This document shows positions 7,180 to 14,842 of a stretch of 64,000 nucleotides of DNA, piece by piece. A program made the position numbers and the translations under genes. Below the pieces are notes generated by a model. The model was given only the letters and a program-made list of their open reading frames with translations. It did not search any database and was not told the DNA's origin. This DNA comes from Mucilaginibacter sp. (GTDB taxonomy: Bacteria > Bacteroidota > Bacteroidia > Sphingobacteriales > Sphingobacteriaceae). The first letter of the stretch is position 1. The number at the start of each line of letters is the position of its first letter. The DNA lies in assembly GCF_028288205.1 (NCBI RefSeq), contig NZ_JAQBOD010000048.1:1-64000 (forward strand). The letters run 5' to 3'.

Positions 7180-9432
7180 TTATTTCTTCGCATTTAAATT
7201 GGGCAGGTTATTATTGCCTTTAAGATATTTTTCTAAATATTGAAAGTTCACATTTTCTATTAATACGTAACTGGCCAGGTCGTACGCGGCACCGTGCGCA
7301 CCCTTAGGGTATATGCGCAAATCTGCATCTTTACCTGCCGTGGTTAAAGCAGTAAGCAGCTGCATGGTATTGGCTGGGTGTACATTATCGTCGCTCATAG
7401 AATGGATAAGTAACAAATGATCTTGCAGGTCTTTAGCATAAGTTAAGGTAGAGCTTGCATCATAACCTGCCGCGTTCTCTTTTGCAAGGCCCATGTACCG
7501 CTCGGTATAAATATCATCATACAAGCGCCAATCGCTTCCTGCCGAGTTTGCCAGCCCCGCCTTAAACACGCCGGGATGGGTTAATAAGGTATAAACTGTG
7601 CTGTAGCCGCCATAGCTTGTACCCATTATGGCTATATTTCCCTTATCAACAAAAGGCAAAGTATTCATGTATTGCGCGGTTTCTGCAAAGTCATTACTTT
7701 CGTATTTACCCAGTTGCTTATAGCCTATCTTTAAAAAGGCGCTGCCATAATTAGATATGCCGCGATTGTTCAAATCAACAACAATATACCCGTTTTGAGC
7801 CAGCCATTGCTGCCAGCCATTTGCCGAAAACTGGTTATACACCGCATGCGATTCGGGACCACCATAAATGGTTAACACTACCGGATATTTTTTTTGCGGA
7901 TCAAAATTAAATGGCTTTATCATATAAGCATCCAAACTGGCGCCATCACTTGTTTTCACTTTAAACAATTCTGGGGCCGAATAGGCGTGCACCTGTAAAT
8001 AAGCTGCAACGGCCTGGTTGTCTTCCAGCATTTTAAGCGCTTTGCCACTATCATCACATAAGGCTACATGTGTTGGTGTACTTATATTGCTATACTTATC
8101 TATATAATACTTCGTATCCGGCGACATATTGATATCATGAAAACCTGCCCCATCGCTTAATTTTTTCTTATCGCTTCCGTCAAATTTAATGCTATAAAAC
8201 TCCTGCGCAAGGCCCGAAGATTCTGCCGATAAATAGTATATGCTTTTTGTTTGCGGGTTAATGCCGCTCACTTTTATCATATCCCAATTACCTTGGGTAA
8301 CCTGGTTAATTAATTTACCATCATAGCCATAGCGATAAATGTGGTAATACCCTGAACGGTCTGATACCCAAAAAAACTCTTTAGATTTTTCGGGGAAATA
8401 AACCATATCATTTACGTTAGTATAAAAATCAAAAATAGCCACCCAGGTGGTGTTCTTTTCTTCAAGCACTACATGGTGCTCGCCGGTTTTTACATTAAAA
8501 AAGTAAAGCTTCATGTGGTTTTGCTCCCGGTTAAGGGTCATCATCGCCAACACGTCCGGGTTGCTTGTCCAGTAAATACGCGGGATATAAAAATCGCCTG
8601 TTTCATCCGGCTTTAGCCATATTTTTTTGCCGGTTGCTACATCGGCAACGCCTATCTGTACTTTAGGGTTCTCATCCCCTACCTGCGGAATTGAGATATG
8701 TACAATATTACTATGATGCCCTTCAAAATTGGTCATTTCAAAATCGGGCACCTTGCGTTCATCAAATTGCCAATAGGCTATGTACTTGTTATCAGGCGAC
8801 CAGTTCCATGCCTGTGCCTGGCCAAATTCTTCTTCGTAAACCCAATCATAATGGCCATTAAAAATCGCGTTCTCGCCGGTTGCATCATTGGTTAGCTGTT
8901 TTTCTTTGCCGGTTGCAAAATCATACACATACATATTGCCCTTGCGCTCTATACCCACTTTTTTACCATCGGGCGATAGCTCGGCAGTACGGGCATCTTT
9001 TGCCGCTTGTTTTAATTGCTTAGTTCCAAGGTCATAGATGTAATAATCTGCTATGCCCGATTTACGGTATATCGGCCTGAAATCAGACTTAAAAACCAAA
9101 TGCTTTGAATCATGCGACCATTGGAAAGATTCATAATCAAACGGCTTTTTAGTGCCGGGGAAAGTGAGACCGTTTTTAGAAAAAACAACCTCGTCTTTTA
9201 AAGTGGCAGGCTCCATCGATCGGATCTCTTCGCCCGCGATGTAAGAATATTTTTGTCCGCCGTTTATCCAGTTTACGCTTGCGGGCCCTTGTTTGCCCCT
9301 AAGCTTGCTTCCTGCAAATATGGCATCGGTTAAATTACTGTATTCTTGTTTGGTTTGTGCCTTTAAGGCATACGGAAATACACTTATTAAAATAAGCATA
9401 TAGCACATGGGCTGTGCAAATAATTTTTTCAT
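7180..9432 (-). CDS. Dipeptidyl peptidase IV-type serine peptidase (S9B)
   Basis: Removes X-Pro or X-Ala dipeptides from peptide N-termini, probably in the periplasm. A signal peptide (ending near Ala-Gln at 25) is followed by a beta-propeller domain of the DPPIV N-terminal type (about 90-460, with HYDWVYEEEFGQAQAW carrying the Glu pair that binds the peptide N-terminus) and an alpha/beta hydrolase domain. The catalytic triad is visible as GTSYGGYS (Ser near 607), DDNVHP (Asp near 679) and KGAHGAAYD (His near 714). The length of 750 residues is normal. It stands alone as a transcription unit. Confidence 0.95.
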   Translation of the reverse strand: MKKLFAQPMCYMLILISVFPYALKAQTKQEYSNLTDAIFAGSKLRGKQGPASVNWINGGQKYSYIAGEEIRSMEPATLKDEVVFSKNGLTFPGTKKPFDYESFQWSHDSKHLVFKSDFRPIYRKSGIADYYIYDLGTKQLKQAAKDARTAELSPDGKKVGIERKGNMYVYDFATGKEKQLTNDATGENAIFNGHYDWVYEEEFGQAQAWNWSPDNKYIAYWQFDERKVPDFEMTNFEGHHSNIVHISIPQVGDENPKVQIGVADVATGKKIWLKPDETGDFYIPRIYWTSNPDVLAMMTLNREQNHMKLYFFNVKTGEHHVVLEEKNTTWVAIFDFYTNVNDMVYFPEKSKEFFWVSDRSGYYHIYRYGYDGKLINQVTQGNWDMIKVSGINPQTKSIYYLSAESSGLAQEFYSIKFDGSDKKKLSDGAGFHDINMSPDTKYYIDKYSNISTPTHVALCDDSGKALKMLEDNQAVAAYLQVHAYSAPELFKVKTSDGASLDAYMIKPFNFDPQKKYPVVLTIYGGPESHAVYNQFSANGWQQWLAQNGYIVVDLNNRGISNYGSAFLKIGYKQLGKYESNDFAETAQYMNTLPFVDKGNIAIMGTSYGGYSTVYTLLTHPGVFKAGLANSAGSDWRLYDDIYTERYMGLAKENAAGYDASSTLTYAKDLQDHLLLIHSMSDDNVHPANTMQLLTALTTAGKDADLRIYPKGAHGAAYDLASYVLIENVNFQYLEKYLKGNNNLPNLNAKK

Positions 9433-9535
9433 AATATAAAATCAGTTTGCTAAAGCTAAATGATTTGTAGCATTTGAGCAATATTATAGGCCATATTTAT
9501 ACTTAAAATGTATATTTACCCTAAAAATATAGCTA

Positions 9536-10054
9536 ATGACCGGAAAATCGCCCAAAGAATCATTTACCATCATGAACGAGTTGGTATTGCCCAATGATAC
9601 CAATATGCTAAACAATTTGATGGGCGGGCGCCTGCTGCACTGGATGGATATAGCGGCTGCCATATCAGGTCAAAAACATTGTAACCGTATTGTGGTGACA
9701 GCTTCGGTTGATAATGTTTCTTTTAAGCACTCCATAAAATTAGGGGACGTGGTTACTATTGAAGCCAGAGTATCGCGCGCTTTTAATACATCTGTAGAGG
9801 TTAGGCTGGATGTTTGGGCACAGAATATACCATCGGGCACCCGCGTTAAAAGCAACGAGGCTTACTATACCTTTGTAGCGCTTGATAAAGATGGCTATAA
9901 AATTGAAGTACCAGAGCTTACTCCCGAAACCGATGAGGATATAGAATTGTATAACGGCGCCCTGCGCCGCCGCCAACTTCGTTTAGTATTAGGTGGCAAA
10001 ATGAAGGCCGATGATGCTACCGAATTGAAGGCTTTATTTATGGGTAAGGGGTAA
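9536..10054 (+). CDS. Acyl-CoA thioesterase, hotdog fold (YciA/BFIT type)
   Basis: Hydrolyses acyl-CoA to free acid and CoA in the cytoplasm; the chain-length preference cannot be told. The 172-residue protein carries the pattern NLMGGRLLHWMDIAAAISG near residues 22-40, with the conserved Asp of this subfamily, then ASVDNVSFKHSIKLGDVVTI. The C-terminus is extended and charged. It is a single gene followed by a family A repeat. Confidence 0.9.
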   Translation: MTGKSPKESFTIMNELVLPNDTNMLNNLMGGRLLHWMDIAAAISGQKHCNRIVVTASVDNVSFKHSIKLGDVVTIEARVSRAFNTSVEVRLDVWAQNIPSGTRVKSNEAYYTFVALDKDGYKIEVPELTPETDEDIELYNGALRRRQLRLVLGGKMKADDATELKALFMGKG

Positions 10055-10057
10055 TTT

Positions 10058-10120
10058 CTGAACCACGATTTTAGGATTTTAATATTAGCATTGATTAATG
10101 CATTAAAATCTGAGTTCAGA
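10058..10120. repeat. Inverted repeat family A, copy 2 (imperfect)
   Basis: CTGAACCACGATTTTAGG on the left and a diverged complementary arm ending at TTCAGA on the right lie just after the stop codon of the thioesterase. The arms are interrupted by mismatches. It appears to be a decayed copy of the element at 1205-1290. Confidence 0.55.
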
Positions 10121-10151
10121 TAGAATGTATTACCTTTTTAGCCACTCCACA

Positions 10152-10288
10152 CGTAATTGCGAGCGGAGCGTGGCGATCTCTACGCATGCAAATCAGTAAG
10201 AGAAATGGGTGGTTTGGAACAACTATTAAAATAATTCCCCTCATTGGACTGTCCTATGTAGAGATTGCTTCGTTGGCAATGACATAGT
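10152..10288. repeat. MITE-like repeat family B, diverged copy
   Basis: The left end (AATTGCGAGCGGAGCG through GATCTCTAC) and right end (GTAGAGATTGCTTCGTTGGC) are near complements and resemble the perfect element at 29485-29617, including the shared inner sequence GACTGTCCTATGTAGAGATT. It is about 137 bp long. Confidence 0.7.
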
Positions 10289-10297
10289 TTTTTTATT

Positions 10298-11380
10298 TCA
10301 TGCTATCGGCTTAGCCAGCTCGCGGCTTAAAATAGCCAATACATTAGACGTTACGTTACCAAAAAACGAAACTCCTGATGCGCCATTTTGCAGGGCGAGC
10401 CTTATTCCCTGCCCTAACTCATCATCACTTTTAAAATCTGATAAATAAAGGCCTGCATATAACGGGAAGGAACCGTTAAGAAAATGTATGCCTTCGGTAA
10501 CGGCGTCGCCAATCCAGGTTACTTTTTCTTTATAAAAGCCATGATAGGTCATGGGGCAAATGCCATCCAGTTTCCAGTTTGTCCAGTCCTGCCGCACGTT
10601 ACGGCGCGCAATTTCGGGCGTTGGAAATACCGACGCGGTAATTATTTTTTTATGCTGATGGGCAACTGCCGATAAATTATTTACTATACGGGTAATGGCA
10701 TTATACCTGAATAGCCGCCACGAAAGGCTGGCCTCGGGATACTGGATATCGTTGAGATCAGTACCGTACTCTTCTTTAAATTTGGCTTTGCAAACATCGC
10801 AATAACAATAATCATATTCGGGCAGCTCTTTGGTTTGCTCAATGTGGTAGTTGTCCCATAAATTAACAGGCAGTATCACGTCACAAAAACGCACATAATC
10901 CAGGTGGATACCGTCTACATAATCCTTATCCAAAGTATCACTCACATACTTCTCTAAATACTGCTGTACTTCCTCACGCGATGGGCATAGCCAGCGGTAG
11001 TAATTTACATAAGGCGGTTTATCAGCACACGATTCGCCTTTACGGTTTTTGCTATACCAATCGGGGTGGGTACTTACCAGGTCGGGCCAGTTCATTGTCC
11101 ATACCCAGCGGTGAGCCTCCAGCCCTGCCGCTTTAGCCGCGCGGAAATGGCGCTCACTATCATACTCAAAAAACAAGCCGGTTATACCAGCCGCTTTAAA
11201 GGAAGCGTAACGGGTTTTAAGGTCATCGTCTTTATCGCGCTGATTGGGGCGTGCCCATATCCAATTTTTGTGTTTTTTTTGATGCTTCTTAAATTCAATA
11301 TCCTTTGCGGTGCTGCTTAAAGGCAGCTGAGCAGCTGCACCCATTAATAACCCGGCTTTTAAAAATTCGCGCTTATTCAT
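10298..11380 (-). CDS. GHL10-type putative glycoside hydrolase, exported
   Basis: A 360-residue protein of the family 10-like (DUF187/GHL10) glycosidase group with a (beta/alpha)8 fold. The N-terminus NKREFLKAGLLMGAAA resembles the Tat-type leaders common in Bacteroidota proteins. Characteristic parts are GITGLFFEYD near 69, RWVWTMNWPD near 93, DGIHLDYVRF near 155 with acidic residues at the usual catalytic position, a CYCDVCKAKF cysteine cluster near 193, and PMTYHGFY near 278. The substrate is unknown. Its ATG directly abuts the stop codon of the upstream EVE gene, so the two are probably one operon. Confidence 0.85.
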   Translation of the reverse strand: MNKREFLKAGLLMGAAAQLPLSSTAKDIEFKKHQKKHKNWIWARPNQRDKDDDLKTRYASFKAAGITGLFFEYDSERHFRAAKAAGLEAHRWVWTMNWPDLVSTHPDWYSKNRKGESCADKPPYVNYYRWLCPSREEVQQYLEKYVSDTLDKDYVDGIHLDYVRFCDVILPVNLWDNYHIEQTKELPEYDYCYCDVCKAKFKEEYGTDLNDIQYPEASLSWRLFRYNAITRIVNNLSAVAHQHKKIITASVFPTPEIARRNVRQDWTNWKLDGICPMTYHGFYKEKVTWIGDAVTEGIHFLNGSFPLYAGLYLSDFKSDDELGQGIRLALQNGASGVSFFGNVTSNVLAILSRELAKPIA

Positions 11381-11785
11381 CTAACTGCCCAATTCAACAA
11401 TCCTGTCAAACTCTTCACGCTTTAGCCCCATTACAGACAGGCGTCCCTGTTTTACCAGGTGAATGTTTTTCAACTGCTCATCAGCCTTTATTTGCTCAAG
11501 CGTTACCGGGTTCTTTAAGCTTTCAACAGGTACAAGGTCTACCACTACCCAGTTTTTATCATCGGTAGTTGGGTCCTGGTAAAACTCTTTAGCAACTTTG
11601 GCAATACCAACTACGTCCTTTCCTTCATTACTATGATAAAACAGTACCAAATCGCCGGTTTTCATTTCCCTTAGGTTATTGCGTGCCTGGTAATTGCGCA
11701 CGCCATCCCAAAAGGTGCGGCCATCTTCATTAAATTTTTCCCAGCTATATTTATGAGGTTCAGATTTTACTAACCAATGGTTCAT
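11381..11785 (-). CDS. EVE domain protein (Thy28-like)
   Basis: The 134-residue product is a single EVE domain, a PUA-like fold that binds modified bases in nucleic acids. Signature parts are MNHWLVKSEPHKYSWE at the N-terminus, FWDGVRNYQARNNLREMK and GDLVLFYHSN near 45-53, and the C-terminal LSVMGLKREEFDRIV. In other bacteria such proteins are linked to modified-base sensing; no modification gene lies nearby here. The stop codon is adjacent to the ATG of the GHL10 gene. Confidence 0.93.
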   Translation of the reverse strand: MNHWLVKSEPHKYSWEKFNEDGRTFWDGVRNYQARNNLREMKTGDLVLFYHSNEGKDVVGIAKVAKEFYQDPTTDDKNWVVVDLVPVESLKNPVTLEQIKADEQLKNIHLVKQGRLSVMGLKREEFDRIVELGS

Positions 11786-11822
11786 TTATTTCTTTGTTTT
11801 TGATACTGTAAGAGGTGTTTTC

Positions 11823-11847
11823 TTGTCGCTAGAACGACTAGCGACAA
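11823..11847. promoter_or_regulatory. Perfect palindrome upstream of the EVE operon, operator-like
   Basis: TTGTCGCTAG, spacer AACGA, CTAGCGACAA: perfect 10-bp arms placed 38 bp upstream of the EVE start. A further half site GGCGACAA follows at about 11852. Symmetry and position suggest a repressor site or an RNA hairpin; this is inference only. Confidence 0.4.
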
Positions 11848-12044
11848 AAGTGGCGACAAATTAGCCATTTTTATGAAACAATTAAAGCAATCACTTCAAA
11901 TCCATGTGTGGGAAGATTACGAGTTTTATTTACACATCCCACACAATTTTATCGGTTCTAAGTTCTAATAAGCCCTTTATCTTCTATTATTTTAAAAATA
12001 GCAATAATAACAAATTAGTTTGAATTCGTAAATATCTCGCTAAA

Positions 12045-12245
12045 CATATGGACATTCCGGAGCCGTTGACCACCTCGTTCCGGAATAGCAAACAGTTAAT
12101 TCCGTAAAATATCTTAATCAGCAATGCGGGAATTATGGAAGGCGGACCAATTGCTGAGCAGCCGTTAGATTTGATCCGTTCGAAGAATGTAGGAATTACT
12201 ATTAGTGTTGTTGTAAATCCAACCCAGCTACTACGCAAACAATAG
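12045..12245 (+). pseudogene. Remnant of a short-chain dehydrogenase (SDR)
   Basis: From 12108 one frame reads NILISNAGIMEGGPIAEQ and continues PLDLIRSKN before a stop at 12243. This matches the NNAG-motif region of classical SDR oxidoreductases. Upstream, another frame gives AVDHLVPE, which resembles the segment that normally precedes it. Neither the glycine-rich NAD site nor the YxxxK motif is present, so only about 60 codons of a decayed gene remain. The rest of the 536-bp stretch 11786-12321 shows only the palindrome described above and a weak inverted repeat (TGTGTGGGA / TCCCACACA) at about 11904-11950. Confidence 0.4.
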
Positions 12246-12321
12246 TGCTCCACCACAGGAAATGGATCGTAAAAATGATTGACAACAATAAAAGAACATT
12301 TAGTGTATGGCAATGAGCTGG

Positions 12322-13110
12322 CTACAATACGAGTTCTGGCACTCGAGAAGTAAAGGTAACGGGTGCTGTAATCGCAGATATCAGCTCGTGTCTAAAATCA
12401 TTCTTTGTGACATTAACCGCCCCAAATTGAGCAAACCAGCTATTAGCATCTCCGGTAATGTGCAGCTTAAATCCATCTTCCTTAAGCTTGGTTAATAAAT
12501 AACAAAACGCAACTTTACTAGCGTTATCAATAGTTCTAAAGAGGCTTAAAGTTATAAAATAACCATTTAAAGCAACTCCCAAAACACCACCTACAAGCTC
12601 ACCATTTTGATAAGTCTCAAAACTATGGGCTATCCCCATTTTATGAAGTTCTAACATAACCTTAATGTATTCAGTGGATATCCATGTACTTGTTTTCTTC
12701 CCCCTTGGTTTCGAACAATTTATTATTGTTTGTTCAAAATCAGCATTCACCTTTATTTCAAATCGTTTGTCTAACTCTTGTAGCCTATCTTTTTTTAAGC
12801 AACGTAATAAATCATTCCTTATTTTAAAATCAGCAACGCGTATAACTGCTCGGGGATCGGGATCATACCAAATAAAGATCTTATTATTATCGACTTGAGG
12901 CATAGGAAAAGTACCTTGTAAAAATCCCTGTATCATAATATATGGGGTTAATTTAGCCTGCGCACAGGACCACAATAAAGCATCTTCCTGACCTCCGGAC
13001 ACCTTTACCAAACCCGAATGAAGTAACTGTTGAAGTAACCTTTTTGCGGGACCTTTAAATCTTGTAGGAACTATAGCTGATACTACTTTTGGCAAAAACC
13101 CCATATCCAT
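12322..13110 (-). CDS. Aat-like aminoacyl-transferase homologue lacking catalytic residues
   Basis: About 262 residues resembling leucyl/phenylalanyl-tRNA-protein transferase: YIMIQGFLQGTFPM, IWYDPDPRAVIRV, FEQTIINCSKPR, TWISTEYI, LHKMGIAHSFETY, GELVGGVLGVALNGYF and NASKVAF follow the order of the family. However, the segment that reads GESMF in E. coli Aat is TLSLF here, so the Glu is gone, and the segment with the catalytic Asp and Gln (LIDCQ) reads LHITG. The protein probably keeps the GNAT-like fold but not the N-end rule reaction, or it acts on another substrate. The N-terminus is longer than in true Aat. ATG at 13110 (or 13104) is preferred to an upstream TTG at 13131. It sits beside an SDR remnant in a region that looks rearranged. 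Confidence 0.7.
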   Translation of the reverse strand: MDMGFLPKVVSAIVPTRFKGPAKRLLQQLLHSGLVKVSGGQEDALLWSCAQAKLTPYIMIQGFLQGTFPMPQVDNNKIFIWYDPDPRAVIRVADFKIRNDLLRCLKKDRLQELDKRFEIKVNADFEQTIINCSKPRGKKTSTWISTEYIKVMLELHKMGIAHSFETYQNGELVGGVLGVALNGYFITLSLFRTIDNASKVAFCYLLTKLKEDGFKLHITGDANSWFAQFGAVNVTKNDFRHELISAITAPVTFTSRVPELVL

Positions 13111-13224
13111 GAATTTTAACAAAATAAACAAAAAGCCTTTCCTTAAAATTAACCATTTAATTTTAAAAAAACAACGCTAAAAATATTTCTATCACTCTAT
13201 CACAAAACATTTTTAATTTATTTA

Positions 13225-14247
13225 TCAATGCAATATCTTAAACATCAACTCCTTCATTAATCCGCCGTGGTCTGTACTTGATTCAACGCCTTTGCTTTTT
13301 ACATCATACTCGCGCAGGTAACTGATGATCTGCATAGTTTTGCCGTATGGGTAACTGCGCGCCGCCTGCTCATAATCCTTTACAAAAAACGGACTAATAC
13401 TTAATTCGCGCGCCAGGGTTTGTTGTGATTTATCTTTTGAGTAATGGTATAGAAGCACCTTTGTAAAAAAATTATTTAAGTTACCCAGCACCAATACAAT
13501 GGGGTTAGCTTTTGGGTTTGCCTCGAAATAATTTATGATCTGGTTAACTTTTAAAGCATCTTTTCTACCCAGAGCGGTTTGCAGCTCAAATACATTGTAC
13601 TCTTTACTTATGCCAATATTGTCGTGAATATGCTTTAGCGTGATCTCCTGTCCGGCAGCTACATTAAGCATCAGCTTATCCAGCTCGTTTACAATTTTCG
13701 ACAAGTCATTACCCAAGTATTCGGCCAGCATTAAAGAGGCTTGCTGATTAATTTTATAGCCCTTTTCGGTCAGGTAGCCTTCTATCCAAGCCGGTATCTT
13801 ACTATCATACAAAGCTGCCGACTCAAAAACGATCCCATTTTTTTCTATCGCTTTATAGGTTTTTTTACGTTTATCAAACTTGCCATACTTATAACAAAAC
13901 ACCAATATTGTACTGGGTAGTGGATTTTCGAGGTAGTTTAATAAAGGGTTAATACTTTTCTTATCGTCGCTGTCGCTGCCCCATTTCATTTCCTGCGCTT
14001 CTTTTACAAGCACTACCTGGTAATCGGCCATCATAGGGTAACGTTTGGATGCGTTAAGCACCGTCATTACATCGGTATCCTTGCCGTATAATACGGTTTG
14101 ATTAAAGCCTTTCTCGGCGTCGGGCAATAATTTATGCTCAACAAAATTACTTACCAGGTCTATAAAATAGGGTTCATCCCCGTGTAACAGGTATATGGGT
14201 TTGTATTTACGGTTTTTAAGATCTTTTAAAATATCAGCAGGAGTCAT
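13225..14247 (-). CDS. holA: DNA polymerase III subunit delta
   Basis: The clamp-loader delta subunit, which opens the beta clamp during replication. The 340 residues begin PADILKDLKNRKYKPIYLLHGDEPYFID, a typical HolA start, followed by a degenerate AAA+ domain without a working Walker motif, the helical region EYLGNDLSKIVNELDKL near 172 and a C-terminal collar domain ending in KELMFKILH. The ATG lies 5 nt after a minus-strand TACTTTTG box, so the mRNA may be leaderless. It is divergent from the HSDR_N gene. Confidence 0.93.
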   Translation of the reverse strand: MTPADILKDLKNRKYKPIYLLHGDEPYFIDLVSNFVEHKLLPDAEKGFNQTVLYGKDTDVMTVLNASKRYPMMADYQVVLVKEAQEMKWGSDSDDKKSINPLLNYLENPLPSTILVFCYKYGKFDKRKKTYKAIEKNGIVFESAALYDSKIPAWIEGYLTEKGYKINQQASLMLAEYLGNDLSKIVNELDKLMLNVAAGQEITLKHIHDNIGISKEYNVFELQTALGRKDALKVNQIINYFEANPKANPIVLVLGNLNNFFTKVLLYHYSKDKSQQTLARELSISPFFVKDYEQAARSYPYGKTMQIISYLREYDVKSKGVESSTDHGGLMKELMFKILH

Positions 14248-14251
14248 TAAG

Positions 14252-14375
14252 TCAAAAGTAAAAATTCAAAAGGCAAAAAAACACAGTGTTAGCAAGTAAA
14301 TAGTAAGATTTTGACAACTTTTTAAAAGTTGTTAAATCTAAATAACGAATAACGCTTTTGAATTTTTACTTTTGA
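14252..14375. promoter_or_regulatory. Divergent promoter region inside a perfect 21-bp inverted repeat
   Basis: The 21-bp sequence at 14252-14272 (starts TCAAAAGTAAAAATTC) is exactly complementary to 14355-14375. Each arm contains an outward TACTTTTG -7 box: minus strand 14253-14260 for holA and plus strand 14367-14374 for the HSDR_N gene. A second palindrome at 14306-14338 sits in the middle. Confidence 0.6.
14306..14338. repeat. Palindrome family G, copy 1
   Basis: AGATTTTGACAACTTTT is followed by a near-perfect complementary arm ending in TTAAATCT. The perfect version of this palindrome lies at 60252-60284. Here it lies between divergent genes, so it cannot simply be a terminator. Confidence 0.6.
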
Positions 14376-14389
14376 ATTTTAACTTACAA

Positions 14390-14842
14390 ATGCTGCAGCC
14401 GCTTAACCTTCCGCCTCATCCGTTTAAAATAACCGACGAAAACGGGCAGCTATCTTTATTTGATGAGATCAGGAAAAAGAATATCATTATTACTCCCGAA
14501 GAATGGGTGCGCCAGCATTTTGTACAATATTTGATCAAACAAAAAAACTATCCAAAATCATTAATCAAACTGGAAGGCGGCCATAAATTACACGGCAAGC
14601 AAAAACGATCTGATATTATCGCCTTTAATTCGGCAGGCGAGAAGATCCTATTGGTTGAATGTAAAGCGCCATCAATACCTATTGATCAAAAAGTGTTTGA
14701 CCAGGTGGCGCGTTATAACATCGTCCATAAAATAGTTTTATTAGCTGTTACCAATGGTTTGCAGCATTATTATTGCCGCATAAATTTTGAGCAACAGGGT
14801 TATAAGTTTATTGAGGAGTTACCGGACTATCAGAATATTTAA
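14390..14842 (+). CDS. HSDR_N-type nuclease-like protein
   Basis: About 150 residues matching the N-terminal domain of type I restriction HsdR subunits (HSDR_N family), here as a stand-alone protein. A PD-(D/E)xK-like core is visible: KRSDIIAF near 80 and LLVECKAP near 96, with Asp, Glu and Lys in the expected order. I recall this protein as commonly encoded next to holA in Bacteroidota; its role is unknown. A frame opens earlier with TTG at 14372, but that codon overlaps the -7 box at 14367-14374, so the ATG at 14390 is taken. The last 35 bp overlap the convergent kinase gene. Confidence 0.88.
   Translation: MLQPLNLPPHPFKITDENGQLSLFDEIRKKNIIITPEEWVRQHFVQYLIKQKNYPKSLIKLEGGHKLHGKQKRSDIIAFNSAGEKILLVECKAPSIPIDQKVFDQVARYNIVHKIVLLAVTNGLQHYYCRINFEQQGYKFIEELPDYQNI

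Noticed and set aside
11987..12313. Minus-strand open frame of 108 codons
   Set aside because: The start is not an ATG in a promoter context, the composition is unlike neighbouring proteins, and the opposite strand carries recognisable SDR sequence.
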